A DNA stretch of 64,000 bases from Torreya grandis (lineage: Eukaryota > Streptophyta > Pinopsida > Cupressales > Taxaceae): positions 3,673,001 to 3,737,000 of the forward strand of contig JARHVA010000638.1 of the NCBI GenBank assembly GCA_037957365.1, read 5' to 3'. The notes below the pieces were generated by a model. It worked only from the letters and a program-made list of their open reading frames with translations. It did no database searches and had not been told where the DNA came from. The translations under genes and the position numbers were made by a program. Below are positions 24,216 to 36,390 of this stretch, piece after piece (the stretch's first letter is position 1; the number at the start of each line of letters is the position of its first letter).

Positions 24216-25251
24216 CTAAATGACCAGTTATGGTAAATTTAATTTAAATCAAAATAATGTCGTATACCAAATAGCAAAGTTAATATAAAAAGAATAAAAT
24301 AATGTATTACCCAATAGCAAATTTAATATAAAGGAACAGGAAAATGTTGTATGCCCATTGGAAATTTAATCTAAAGAAATAGAATGATAATCAAGAAACC
24401 GACTCTCGTGCCACCTGTTAATCTCCAACTCCAAGCAGAAGCAATTGATTGTCAAGCAGAATAAACAGATGCCACAAATGCGCTAGAGCTAAAGCTGACA
24501 GAATCGCAGTAATGGAGCAGAATCACAGCAGCGCTGTAGCAGTCAGGAATTGAAACAGAACTTAATTTATAATCGAAACCCTACTGAACAGAAAGTCCAT
24601 GTCCTTCCACACACCTGCCAGCAGCAGTAATCGAGGATACTTGTCGCCTGCACCTGCAGCCTCTCCCTCCAGACACGTCGTTCGTCCACTTACGATAAAT
24701 GTTGCCCATGTCCTTGACGTTGGCAAAAGGATCGACCTAAAAATAAATGAAATTAAATGCCGTGATTGGCTGCGGGCAATAAGGGAATACACTATTGATA
24801 TGGGTTGCTAAACTTTAGAACATATTTCGGGCTGCTGCAAAATCGCTATATGCCAGTGGCTGAGGACGTCAAGCAGGCTAAATTAATAGCCCGAGGCCAA
24901 ACATATGGTGCCGGAAAAAACGCAAGGAAAATATTTAATACATATAATGCTTATAGGAAGCTGCAACGAAAAGCTTGATTGTGCAAAATTTCAAAGGGTA
25001 TAATTTTGCTGACCTCAGTGCTATAATTGTCCTCTGTTAGAATTGTTAGCATGGTTTACGGGAAAGGCGAAAGAGGTTTTTTTATATACTCCTTTCTATT
25101 GCCATATTCAACGCTAAATATGTTAGCATGGTTTGAAGGAAAGCCGCCTTATTTGACTAACCCTGTGTTTTCTCTGGACTTTATTTGTCTACTTTAATTG
25201 ACTGCCAAACAAGATCACGTCTTAAGCTTATCTTGTTGTAGTGGAGTGACA
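24216..25251. other. No gene identified
   Basis: Moderately complex sequence with open frames on both strands at 24562-24811 that look like chance (Arg/Ser/Pro-biased, no motif). It could contain the former upstream region of the UGT piece that starts at 25252, but no promoter element stands out. Confidence 0.4.
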
Positions 25252-25665
25252 ATGGACCTGTCTTTCTGCACTCCTTGCAATGGCAGCAGCAGCTCTAAGC
25301 AATTTCATGTCCTCATGTTTCCATAGCTTGCTCACGGCCAAAAGGATAGCAGATCAAGGGTTCAAGTCTCCTTCCTCACGATTCCTCTAAATATTCACAG
25401 AATCAAACCTATGTTTGCCAGTTATGAAAGAATCCAACTGTTGACATTGCCATTGCCTACTGTAGAAGGGTTGCCCAGGGGCATAGAGTGCACATCTGAC
25501 ACTCCACCCCATCTGTGGGGTCATCTATTGCGGGCCGTGCAGCTGTTAGAGAAGCCATTTGAAAGGCTATTGCATAGTATAGAACCCCCTGATTGCATAG
25601 TCTTTGGCTTGGTTAAATACTGGACTCCCATAGTAGTCATATATCTTGATGACGAGTCAGAGTAG
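25252..25665 (+). pseudogene. UDP-glycosyltransferase, N-terminal piece, broken
   Basis: From ATG 25252 one frame of 137 codons reads MDLSFCTP, KQFHVLMFP, a TAG where Trp is expected, LAHG, then VSFLTIPLNIHRIKP and LLTLPLPTVEGLPRGIECTS, HLWGHLLRAVQLLEKPFERL and VKYWTPIV. This is the acceptor-side start of a plant family-1 glycosyltransferase of the group with LPLP..EGLP.G.E and YW.P motifs (UGT79/91-like by inference). The catalytic His that follows the LAHG-type turn is lost: about ten residues are deleted there and the local frame is altered (KRIADQGFK is visible in another frame). Homology stops at about 25630, then unrelated sequence gives DDESE and a stop. The C-terminal sugar-donor half is absent; a separate C-terminal half lies 11 kb upstream on the same strand. 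Confidence 0.85.
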
Positions 25666-25733
25666 CAACCATCTATTGTCTCAAAGGTATAAGTTGTATG
25701 TGATATTTTGTTTCCCTAAACTAGAGTTTTTGT

Positions 25734-25864
25734 AAGTGGGAGGAGCATATTAATATGATCACTGATTCCATCTTAATTTTTATATATGAAAGATTTTTTT
25801 TTAAGTGGGAGGAGCATATTAATATGATCAGTGATTCCATCTTAATTTTTATATATGAAAGATT
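25734..25864 (+). repeat. Tandem duplication, 69 and 62 bp
   Basis: AAGTGGGAGGAGCATATTAA ... ATATATGAAAGATT occurs at 25734-25802 and again at 25803-25864, with one substitution and a variable T run. A recent local duplication just past the UGT breakpoint. Confidence 0.95.
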
Positions 25865-26345
25865 AAGGATAATATTTTTATATTTATGGTGGCGTTAATA
25901 TGTAAAATGATTTTTTGTGTTTTTTAATATGGTATTGTAATGTGTTGTGTGGGGAGTAGACATTTTGTTTTATGATGAGTTTGAGTAATGAAAAAGTAGT
26001 GGGGAAGAGCAAAGTCATACAGAACATGCAAATGGTGAAATATTTTAAAATGCATTTAGTGGTGATGGTGGGGGAAACAATATGGTAGTGTAGGTGGTAT
26101 TATACACTATAGGACATATATCGTACCCCAGACCTAGTTTCAAAGTAACTAGTGGATTTATATGACTTGTATCTATTGTAGAGGGGTCCACAACGTATAG
26201 AGATCCAACATCTTTGATTAGTCATTTTCTATTGTCAAAGATGGATAAAGACATCATGAGAGCTGATTTTATTTCTGTAAGACTTCATCCCAAATATGTG
26301 GCTTGAATAATCGCTATAATAATATTGATGTAAGGAAAAAAAAAG

Positions 26346-26415
<70 letters not shown>

Positions 26416-26482
26416 GTTATTATAATATAAATAAATTATATATGACTATATATATTATGTTTCCTCCTCTTCCAAAAACAAA
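25865..26482. other. No gene recognised
   Basis: AT-rich spacer with an (AT)n microsatellite at 26353-26412. Confidence 0.6.
26353..26412. repeat. (AT)n microsatellite
   Basis: About 60 bp alternating AT, just before repeat copy B. Confidence 0.95.
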
Positions 26483-28105
26483 TGATATTGGCTTAATCTT
26501 CGTAAAGACTTCGGATTAGGAAGCATAGAACATTATCCATTAAGTAATTTATGTGGCAAGTAAGTTAGACACTAACACTTCACCTTAGTAATGAATAAAA
26601 AAATATATATTAAAAATGGCATAATGAGATGAAAATGGAGATAACCAAATTTTCAAAAATATTGAAACATATAAAAATGTAAAGTATATAGAAATTTAGG
26701 TTTTATATTGCGAATAATTTTTAGCCTATTTCTTCTACTAATCTCCCAACATATTATGTTCCACATCATTCTTGTTTCATGAAAGACTCCATTTTGTATT
26801 ATATATGTAGTAGTCATATCAACATCTTACCCATATAGTTTATAGAGTTTACGATATTTTTTTCTTGTGTGTTTTGGGTTTCTTGAAACAAGTAACAATA
26901 TATAAGTGAGAATGGCATAACTTTCGCATCAACGTTGACTAAATAAACAGTCCCTAGATCCATTGAAGTTGACCCCTGGTAAGAATTCTGATTTTATTGT
27001 TTTTTTTGGGTATACAGGGGTTATCTAATATTTTTAACACTATTTTTTTTTGGGGGTGCTCGCAAAAGAGGAAAAGGAGGGTCAATGGAGAATGACATCA
27101 ACAACACTAGGCGAGACCAATCAACACCTGGATCATTCTTCCACAAGTTGAAAGTTCAATTCTCAACAAAGTTATCAATATATTGTTTCCATTTATATAA
27201 TTCACTTATGCGTGCAATGATTGAAAATCTTTCTTAAAATTTCAATTAATTTAATTTAATTTCCATAAGTGTTAATTTTATTATGTCCTTTAACTAAATT
27301 TTATCTTCTAGAATAATTTAAATCTCGAGATTTTTCTATATTAATTTTTGTGGTCTGTGATCCAGGATCAAAGATATGCAAATACAATTTTTTCATAAAA
27401 CCTCTTTTTAAAATAATTATACATTTTTCATTTATTTTTATTTATGATTTTTATCTGGTTGAATCTTGAGAATATTGAACTTATTAGAATGTAAAAGCTT
27501 ATTAATATCGATATCAATAATAGATGTGTCATGAATGTTGAGGTTGAAGACATAAGTCTGAATAATACCTAATTGTATATATCATTTATAAACAAGAATT
27601 ATTTTTATTATAATAAAATAGGTAATATCTAAAATGATCCTACATACAAAACAAATTAAACAAAATGTTAGACAAAAATAAACTTGAGTTTTAACATAAA
27701 AAATGCTTACGATATAAATATACAAATAATAAAAATAAATATAAAATAATAAAAAATATATATTATAAAAAATATATTCATTACAACAAAACATTTGAAT
27801 AATCTCTTATAAATATCTTAAACATAACAAAATTTATTTAAAAAATAATAATTTATTTTTAGTTTTATATTAAAAAAACGTTACTACTTAGCACTTTACA
27901 ATTTTTACTCCTTACCATCCTCTCCCCCACCCACTCTATTTTTTTTTTCAAATTTAAATATAAAAATTGAAAATTGAAAAACATTAATATATGTGCTATT
28001 TAAAAAAATAGCGCAAAGACCAAGTTTTAGATGAGAAGATTGGAAGCTCATCGACATTGTTTTAGAGAACGTGAAGTCGATATATTCGAAGATATATATA
28101 AAAGA
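26483..28105 (+). repeat. Unknown dispersed repeat, copy B
   Basis: Direct copy of 15990-17690. The exon-like frame (about 27063-27180: ARKRGKGGSMENDINNTRRD, then SFFHKLKVQFSTKL) has no stop and keeps the reading frame of copy A. The second conserved piece (about 27465-27545) has one stop. It lacks the 1.4-kb insertion found after copy A. Confidence 0.75.
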
Positions 28106-28520
28106 GAGATTGAATCTAATTAATAAGTCAACATTAATCAAAAAGCTTATATTATTATGTGCATTTCATAATATATGAATTTTCAAATATAAAGTTTTGA
28201 AAGGTTTATAATTTTTTTTAAAAAAGAGAAAAATAGAAATTAAATTAAATCAATAAATCAATGTTAATAATTTTTTATATATTTATATGTACATTTTATA
28301 ATACGTATATTTTCAAATATAAAAATTTGAAAAGTTTATAATATAAATTTTACAAATTATATATAGAAAAAGAGATATTGAATCTAATTAAAAAATTAAT
28401 CAAAAAAATTATATCCATTCGTAATGCACTTCATAATACATACATTTTTATATATAAAAATTTGAAAGGTTTAAAATATATATTTTAAAAATTATTTTTA
28501 TATATAAAATTTAATAATAA
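28098..28520 (+). repeat. Three degenerate tandem units, about 125-145 bp
   Basis: Units begin at about 28098, 28223 and 28366 with A-rich AGAGA..TTGAATCTAATTAA, and each continues to a TTCATAATA..TATAAAATTTGAAAGGTTTATAAT phrase. The same unit start occurs at 19139, after copy A, which links the array to the dispersed repeat. Confidence 0.65.
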
Positions 28521-30402
28521 TTTATATTCTAAATTAAAAGGTCATAAAAACATTTAGTTTAAAATAATGTAAAATAATGATAATTCAATTCTTAAGATTT
28601 AATATTTATTATGTAGTGTGAAACAAGTTTAATTATATGATTAAGAGTTGCTTTAAAGATACAAAATATGTCGAAAAGAGTGTGAGGTGATGTTTTAGTA
28701 AATGAAGGTTATCTAAAGAGAGATTGTAGGTTGTTAGGTGTAACTCAATTGAAACTCATCACTATTGGTCTTGTGTAACCTTGTGTGTATGTAATGTTAA
28801 GTAACTTGTTTATTAATTTCTAAAAGAAACTATCTATTGTATGTTTGAAGATACATTATTAGGTCAAAGAGTATGAATTTGAAAACTACTATATGCATGC
28901 CCTACAATCACATGTAGCACCTTCCTAGACTAGTTCATGTCTTTTATTTCAAGTCAATAATATTAATCCAATAGTGGGGTAAGTGTTATCTTTAAAGCAA
29001 TTTGGGTGGAATTTGTCTCTTGTGGTCCATAACCTACAAGTACTAAGAGTGTATCATGGTATGTTTGGTAATATGCACTGAGACAAACTTGATAACCTAT
29101 CCATTTTAATTTGGTAGGATTAGATATGGATGTTACACAATGTTTTTATTTCATATTGGGGTGAAATTATGTTGGCAAGTAAAGTAATATGTTGTGGTCA
29201 CTTGGGTTTTTAGTTTGTCATTTGGTTCGATCCCCTTGTGACATGAAATAACATAATAATATGATTGGATGAATATATTTTACATATTTTAAAATTAAGA
29301 ATATAAATAAGTGTGGGAAATAAATAGAATAAGATTATATGTTAATATAATTAGTGCTTCCAACGCAAATGAGGGTTTTACAACTGATGTTGGATGGGGA
29401 TGACCTTACAATGGTTCTTGAGGTTTTTTGATGGTGGGGATAGTTTTGGATTTTAGGAAACTTTGGGTGAATTTTTGTTCTTGTGAGGCTATAACCCACA
29501 AGTTTTTGGAGTAAAACCTTATATGTATTTGGAAAAATCACCAAGAACAAATCATTGGTTTCCTAATATAAGTCTAATAGAAGTAATGATATATTATAAG
29601 CACTATGCCATTATAGCACATTGTTGTGAAATATGGTGGTGTGTATATTGATAATTTGGCTTAAATGCTTTGTCTAAGTGTAAATAAGTTTAGGATATTT
29701 TTATCTACTTGGTTTGGGAGAAACACATGACAAGCTAAACATTGGTATTTTCCTATGCAACCAATTAATTTAATTATTACATGGGGAATTCAAGTAGTGC
29801 AAGCGATCCATGTAAACACTTTTAATACATTTTGACAACCTAATGTGACTAGGGAATCAATTTCCTCTAAGTTCAATAACCTAATGTTATTTGTCCTAAT
29901 TGTGATAACTTAAAACCAATTGTGACAACCTAACATGTATTTACTTAACTACGAGAAAAACATCCAATTGAGAAGTTGATGTTACCTAATTGCAACAAAT
30001 CAATGTGATATGTCATTTGTCTCAATCTACTCTTTACATGTGTTATGAACATGCTTGCAAGCAAGTTAATATAACAACAAAAATATAACCAATATTCATT
30101 TAAATGGAAAGAGAACAACAATCCCATATTAAAAATGATATAATCTCAATACAAAGTCTCAAAGGCCTATTTTAGGGGTTAACCTCCTTTCATTGCAAAT
30201 CAATACAAAATATTCAATAGATGACTTTTCCTCTTACAAAAGCCATTTATTAAAGATATTATACCCAATCTAGCTACTACCTTCCATGCATGAAGGATAA
30301 TTATAAATATAAAATGGGACAACTTACAAAGCATATGCATCCTAGATTTTATTAATAATACCTAATAAGAAATACAATAGTTAGGACAAAGGGGTCCTAA
30401 CA
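28521..30402 (-). repeat. Likely 3' LTR region of the gypsy element, left limit unknown
   Basis: The right boundary is clear. On the minus strand, after the integrase C-terminal region there is a polypurine run AATTGAGAGGGCA and then TGTTAGGACCCCTTTGTCCTAAC, a typical LTR start, at 30402. No partner LTR is in the window to define the left end, and nothing coding is seen from 28521 to here. Short ACAACCTAATGTGA-like phrases recur at 29835-30010. Confidence 0.5.
30380..30401. other. Perfect stem-loop at the LTR edge
   Basis: GTTAGGAC, a 6-base loop, and GTCCTAAC form a perfect 8-bp stem at the outermost bases of the gypsy LTR. Confidence 0.8.
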
Positions 30403-31808
30403 TGCCCTCTCAATTAAAAAAACTTTGTTGTTAAAGCTTGAGATGATAAAATTATTATTTTAATTAGATTACAGGCTGCCATGTCACATATTTTGGTTTG
30501 CATGTCATGCCACTATACCAAAATATTGATGATAATATGATTTCAGAGCTAATAGGAATGCCTCAAGGATGGGCTCAAGTTTTCGGAGGATAAAGCCTTC
30601 ACTATCAAGCTTTGAGAGTGTTGTTTGGGTCTGAACATGCTGACCACTAACCTTATTAAAAAATAATATATGGAAAACTAGATGGATCTTGGAGAAGGAG
30701 GGAAGCTCCAACTTGTATACTACAAGACCAATCATGGAAATCACTTTACAAGGACCATAAAACTTTGGTGCAAGATTTTTATGACTATTTAGCTTCAAAT
30801 TAGACTGCTTCTAATGTTGGATCTGGAGACCATGTCACCAATAGCGAAGTTTCATTCTGAGCATTATTTATTGACATGTTTCTTCATGTATGTTTATACT
30901 AAATTGAGGTTATCCTTTAGATTTTGAAGGATAAGTACACGTTTAGAATGCAAAAACAATTACCCATACCTTAGAGCTACCTAGAATGTGTGTTTGAAGA
31001 GCGTGTGGTGGGTGACCATAAATAACCTCATGTGGGTTCAAATTGCTGGTAGTATGGTATGTGATTTGTACCACCATTTAGTAAGTGGTAACCATTTGAA
31101 CTAGTGAGTCTATTGATCATAGGAAAAATAACACAGATAGGTCTCCAAGCATTTGTTGATAATTTCTATTTGACCATCAATTTTTAGATGGTAGGCAAAA
31201 CTCATTTTAAGTTAAGTGTCATGGTAGTTGAAAAATTTCTTCCATCTAAGTGAGTAGTCAAATTGGAATCATGGTCACACATAATTGAGTTAAGAAACCC
31301 ATGGAGGTGGCCTATTTGATTAAGAATGTTTTAAGAAACAATAGATAAATTTAAAAATGGATGAGGGCACAAAAATGGGCATATTTAGATAGCCAATCCA
31401 TCACTATGAGAATCATCGATTTCTTGCCTAACTTGGATATTATATCAATACTGTCCATGAAAATATATGAACATTCTCAAGTAGTGATAGGTAAAGGTTA
31501 AAACATGCATATGGTGGCAATAGTTTCCCCTTTATTTTATTAACGCATTCACATTCTAACATAAATTGTTTGATGTCATGTTTAATTCCCTCCTCATAAA
31601 ATTCATTTGGATCTTTTCTTAATTTTAAAAAAAAACATAAATATCTAGCTAAGGAGAGGTATGCAACTCAAATAAAATTGTCTATCTCTGTGCAGATTAT
31701 GGCGCAAGTACCAAATGTAAGTCATGCCTTAAATAATGACCATCCAAAGAATAATTTGGTTGAGGGGTAAGGCTAGTGGTCCCTCCCTAATTATTTTTTG
31801 AATCAAGG
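30403..31808 (-). pseudogene. Ty3/gypsy integrase region, degenerate
   Basis: Minus-strand reading from 31800 downward gives LTPQPNYSLDGHYLR, RHDLHLVLAP, the integrase zinc-finger side (NFYEEGIKHDIKQFMLECEC at about 31620-31560), then MDSIDIISKLGKKSMILIVM with DWLSKYAHFCAL (about 31450-31350). From 30798 comes the C-terminal region LAPKFYGPCKVISMIGLVVY with KLELPSFSKIHLVFHILFFN and a chromodomain-like end. Integrase inserts element cDNA into the chromosome. Many stops. The family Cys of the zinc finger is partly kept; of the catalytic D,D-35-E triad only the first Asp region is easily seen. The upstream RNase H half lies at 38341-38556, beyond the inserted element, so this is one element cut in two. 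Confidence 0.85.
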
Positions 31809-32219
31809 TGTCATGGGTTAAGGATAACTGGGTTAGTGCTCATATTTGTGGTGAGAAATAACATTTAGATTAGTAATAAAGTCATGTAAGTGATTATTAC
31901 ATGAAGTGATCATCACATAGGTTAGTTATATTGTGAAAAAATAAAATAATAATGTAATTGAGTTGGTAATACAACTCATGTAGAGATATTAGCATATGAG
32001 AGATTATAGGTGTGAGGGAGTATAAGTTGTTAGAACAACCTATCTAAATTAGTGTTTGGAAGGTTAATAGTTGAATTACCTCCTAAATAATAGGGGATGC
32101 AAAATTATATATAATATAATGTCTTCCATTAATAAAATGTGTTGTTTGACCCCCAAATTTTTTTGTGCTTCTACACTTTTGAGCTTCAGTTCTTCATCGC
32201 AATGGATTAATTTCCAACA
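31809..32219 (+). repeat. 5' LTR of the 6.4-kb element
   Basis: Shares long identical blocks with 37762-38177, such as TAATAGGGGATGCAAAATT and GAGATTATAGGTGTGAGGGA. It ends AATTTCCAACA. The first 60 bp are poorly conserved, so the exact start is approximate. Confidence 0.8.
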
Positions 32220-32220
32220 G

Positions 32221-32232
32221 TGGTATCAAAGT
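32221..32232 (+). other. Primer binding site, initiator Met tRNA
   Basis: TGGTATCAAAGT, one base after the left LTR; close to the plant consensus TGGTATCAGAGC. Confidence 0.8.
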
Positions 32233-33156
32233 AGGTGGTCCACACCTTTCTTTATTTATATTCATTTGTTCTACATTAAAATGGATTATTAGATAGTATT
32301 GCAGTGTAGATCACATGCAACAATGCTTGGTTGTCCATCCACCTTGCTTGCACATTGCCAATGGTTGAACAATATAGACCATGCATGATCTTATTGGCTC
32401 CAACACCTATGTGTATAAATTCTCTCAAAAAATTAAAAAAAAGTTAGTTTCTGAGTTTTATTTTTATTTGTAAGTTCTATTGTGGACACACACACATATA
32501 TAAAAGCTCCTGTCTATTATTTTCATGGAGTTTTATTTTCTTATATATATATATATATATATAAATGATGCAGAAAAAAATTTAAACAGCTTCATGAAAA
32601 TCATGATAACTTTTTCATTATTTGACGAAATTGAATAATTTAAATACCAAAAATGATCTAGAAAAATTATGCAAATATGAGTAGTTGTTCGTAATTGAAA
32701 AGTGGTGTTTTACATCTATTCAACCCCTACACCTTGGATCTGAACACATACAACACTTAGTACTTCACACTCCACGGAATCTAGAATTCACACAAGCCCC
32801 TACATATAATGGAAAACCTGATCCATCATTTCACACCCCAATCACGATTCGACATGCCATCCTAGATCCACCATCCATTGCCATAACCCTACTTTGAAAA
32901 GAATGAGATTTTTTTTTTTTTTTGGTTTAAGTTTGTTATATTTTTATTAGGTTATATTTTATTGCATATTTTTTAATTTTTTTTTAAGTCCATAGTTTGT
33001 CATTTAGGAAAGTGGTAGTTTTATGTTTTTAATTATTTGTTTGATAATTAAGCCGGCTGCTTATTACGGAGGGGTGAAGCTTTGAGATTCGTCTCACAAA
33101 GAGACAAAACAAAGGAATATTTTATTTGCAGTAATTTGTATGCTGACACAAGAAGT

Positions 33157-33500
33157 TAGACAATGGTTTGGCAGACTAAATTGTTGGTTTGTAATTTTAG
33201 GTTTCGATACATAGCTAACTAGCTTACTACCTGCACACACAACAAGCCTCTATCTTCTTAGCAGGACATGTCATTCCCACTATTGTGTTTGTCTTCTTAG
33301 GTAGGACACGGCATTCCCACTACTGCACTAGACAATGGTTTGGCAGACTAAATTGTTGGTTTGTAATTTTAGGTTTCGATGCATGGCTAACTAGCTTACT
33401 ACCTGCACACACAACAAGCCTCTATTTTCTTAGCAGGACATGTCATTCCCACTATTGTGTTTGTCTTCTTAGGTAGGACACGTCATTCCCACTACTGCAC
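33157..33500 (+). repeat. Two tandem 172-bp units
   Basis: TAGACAATGGTTTGGCAGAC starts at 33157 and at 33329. The units are nearly identical (a handful of substitutions). Each unit itself holds two copies of a TCTTCTTAG..AGGACA.GTCATTCCCACTA phrase, so there is a nested repeat. Confidence 0.95.
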
Positions 33501-33645
33501 CACCCCTTGTATGAGTTTAAATCAGAAGTGAGTTCAATATGAGGTTCCCCATTCTGCAATGTAATAAATAGAAGAAACACAAACCTTTAAATTACATCTA
33601 TTTAATCTCTGTACTTGCATTATCTGTTCAGAGGGATTGAGGATC

Positions 33646-33738
33646 ATGGATAGTAAGCCTACATCACCTGGTACAATGAAATCCTACAAATCAATTGTGA
33701 AGTTTGGAGGTCAGAAGGAAACAAAGCATGGTCAGTAG
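33646..33738 (+). CDS. Small exon-like open frame, not recognised
   Basis: ATG 33646 opens a 30-codon frame: MDSKPTSPGTMKSYKSIVKF, then GGQKETKHG and a stop. A possible splice donor (CATG|GTCAGT) lies at 33730-33731, so it could be a first exon of about 85 bp. Upstream there is a CAATGTAATAAATAGAAG stretch that might act as a TATA region. The sequence composition differs from the surrounding AT-rich repeats. No family is recognised and there is no further exon I can see. It may be part of a captured gene. Confidence 0.2.
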   Translation: MDSKPTSPGTMKSYKSIVKFGGQKETKHGQ

Positions 33739-36179
33739 ACTTTTGAATCCATAAATTTAGATATTTCAAAGAATTATTTTCTAAAAAATTCAATAACATT
33801 GGATTTCACTTTCATTGTATACCATACGATTTTTGTCTAACCGCATTTTTTTTATTTTTTTTAACTTACAAAATTTAAAAGCATGGAAATTTAAACTCTT
33901 TTTGAAAAAGAATTCATATAATTTTCAAGAATGCTAATACAATTATACATTGTGTATTCACCTATTGGAGATCATATATGATTGTTGTAGAAGTAGGACT
34001 CCAATATAAAGTCTTGCTTCTTTTATATCTAGTTCTCCTTGATCTTGGTTGAGAAAATTTTCCTACATTCAAAATTAAAATAAAATTTGAATTAACAGAT
34101 TTTGAAATTTTATACATACGGCTCCATTAACATGACATGGATAGTATTTGCTGCACCAAAATACAAACACATTTTCTGTTAAAGATTAGTGCACTACTAG
34201 TGCCACTACCGCCTTTCTCATGTGGAGAACATAATTAAAAAAAAACCTGAAACCAATAATTTATTTACCTCTGAACAACAGATTAGATGAAATGCAACAG
34301 TCATTTGCATATGACATGAAAATATTAAAAAAAAGGAAAAGGAGAAAGACAAAAATAGAGAGAAATATTCAAGCAATTTTTTTCCCTGCCAAGATTGGCT
34401 TCTTCACAGTTGAGAGCCAAGGCTAATGCAAAACATGAGAAATTTCTGCGGATAAATAAAATGGTAAGGAAATGTGACCTGCATTGGACGTTACCTAAAA
34501 TTTACCCTCTCACTGATGGGGATTCTTAGATTTTTATAAGCCCTAATAGGCATTAACAATCGCAATCCAGCGATATCCACCTATGTTTTAGGTAATATGC
34601 TGTGCTACTGGAGCCAGTTGTGGAGGGGATTCTTCCAATAGATCCATTGGGGCTCAGATAGCTTTTTAAAAAAATCCAAGGTTCGCTACCCGTGCGGACA
34701 GCTGATTTAAAGCAGAAATGGTTGGAAACTAGGGCACTAAGAAATACACATGCTCACACCCCAATCCATGCCGGCATGCAGATATACAGATGGTGATTTA
34801 ATATATTAGGTCATTTTGACTTTACTCACACATAAATTTAAAAAAAACTTATAAACTATTTTACTACATTATTAAATATAATATTTTGCTGGCTGCTATT
34901 CTTAACGGGCGCAAATGGTGGCACAAAAAATAGTGGCTGTTATATATTTTATTATATTGGATATGTTAATATTAAATTTTAATCTATATTTTAATATGAT
35001 ATATTTTATATTTATATATTATGTATTAAAATATATAATTACTTTATTAAAGCTTAGCATATATTTTAATATTTAAATATATTATTTTATATATATTTTT
35101 AATACTTTTTTAATTATAATAATATTATACAGAATTTTAATAATTAATATTGCATCATATAATAATATATAATTAATATTAATAAAAATATATATTACAA
35201 CATGTTATATTAAATTTAAAACAATATTATATTAATAATATAATAATTAACACATGAAAGTATGCATTTTTATTTAGTTATCTTATATTTTGAAGAATCT
35301 TTTAATTAACTTATCTTTAAAATAATTTTTTTATGTGTTATTTATACTAAAGAAAAAAACTCATTTAGAAATAGCATTGTACGTTACATGTCTTTCCCTC
35401 TATTGAGACCTTAATCTGTGTTGTCGATGAAGCACCTTAAAAAAAAATCAGCTTCTAATGTTTGTCTTCTACAATGTTTAAAGAATATAAATAAAACGTA
35501 CGCTATGCAATTGTCGACAAGTATCACCCAAAATATACACGTAATGTGATAATTGTTTAATCACAACACTTTTAAAAAAAAATCAGCATGGAAAGTCAGG
35601 GAAGCACATTTTCCATTACATGGTGGAGCATCTCAGATAACATGGAATATTCATCTTCTTCATTTGCTACTATTCATGCCTTCTCCATCTCCATGGAATA
35701 CTTACTACTATTAATGATATTTTTCCTAAAATTCAAGGTGTAATCCAAAGCTCCAAACTTTTTTATGCTCTAAACTTTTGTTTCAAATCATCATCTCTAC
35801 ATATTTTTCTGCGTTGAGAAACCTTGTAATTCTTCTCACGGGTAAATGGAGAACAACATTCTGAGTTATTAAGACAATTTCAAGGTTAGTAGGAGACATG
35901 GCAGGTTAATAGGACACTTGAAACTATACGCTCCATAATGACATGTTCAACTCCCCTGTTCACTATAATATTGGTAAGGATAGATGACCACATATTAAAT
36001 ATTATATTGTGTTGCTCAATCAAATACATATGAATGATTTCAAACTGTTAAATAATTTTGACATATTACTCCTTAAATGAAAATATGCAGAATTATTAGA
36101 TAGATATTAAATATGATATTAATACAATGATGTATTAAACATTATATATAACTCATTTACATATATAAATTTATTAAAA

Positions 36180-36390
36180 TTAATAGTATATATATATATA
36201 ATAATATTATATCTTATTTTGTTAATTGTGTGTGTGTGAGAGAGAGAGACTACCAAAATAAGATATAATATTATTGTGTATATACTATTAATTTTGTAAT
36301 TAGTAATATATATATATAACTACCAAAATAAGATATAATATTATTATGTATATACTATTAATTTTGTAATTAGTATATACAAAATTAATG
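36180..36390. repeat. Foldback around a (GT)n(GA)n tract, followed by a 70-bp tandem unit
   Basis: The arm 36180-36223 (AATTAATAGTATAT ... ATATTATATCTTATTTTG) is inverted at 36251-36296 (CCAAAATAAGATATAATATT ... ATACTATTAATT). The loop holds GTGTGTGTGAGAGAGAGAG. The right arm is then duplicated at a 70-bp period (36251 and 36321). Confidence 0.8.

Noticed and set aside
24395..24425. GGCACGAG on the minus strand, like a cDNA cloning adaptor
   Set aside because: Eight bases occur by chance and the context is genomic.
24562..24811. Overlapping open frames on both strands
   Set aside because: Fully overlapping mirror frames without motifs in a locally GC-richer patch.
34380..34780. Possible tRNA or small RNA gene in the higher-GC stretch
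   Set aside because: No cloverleaf, B box or conserved RNA motif could be traced.
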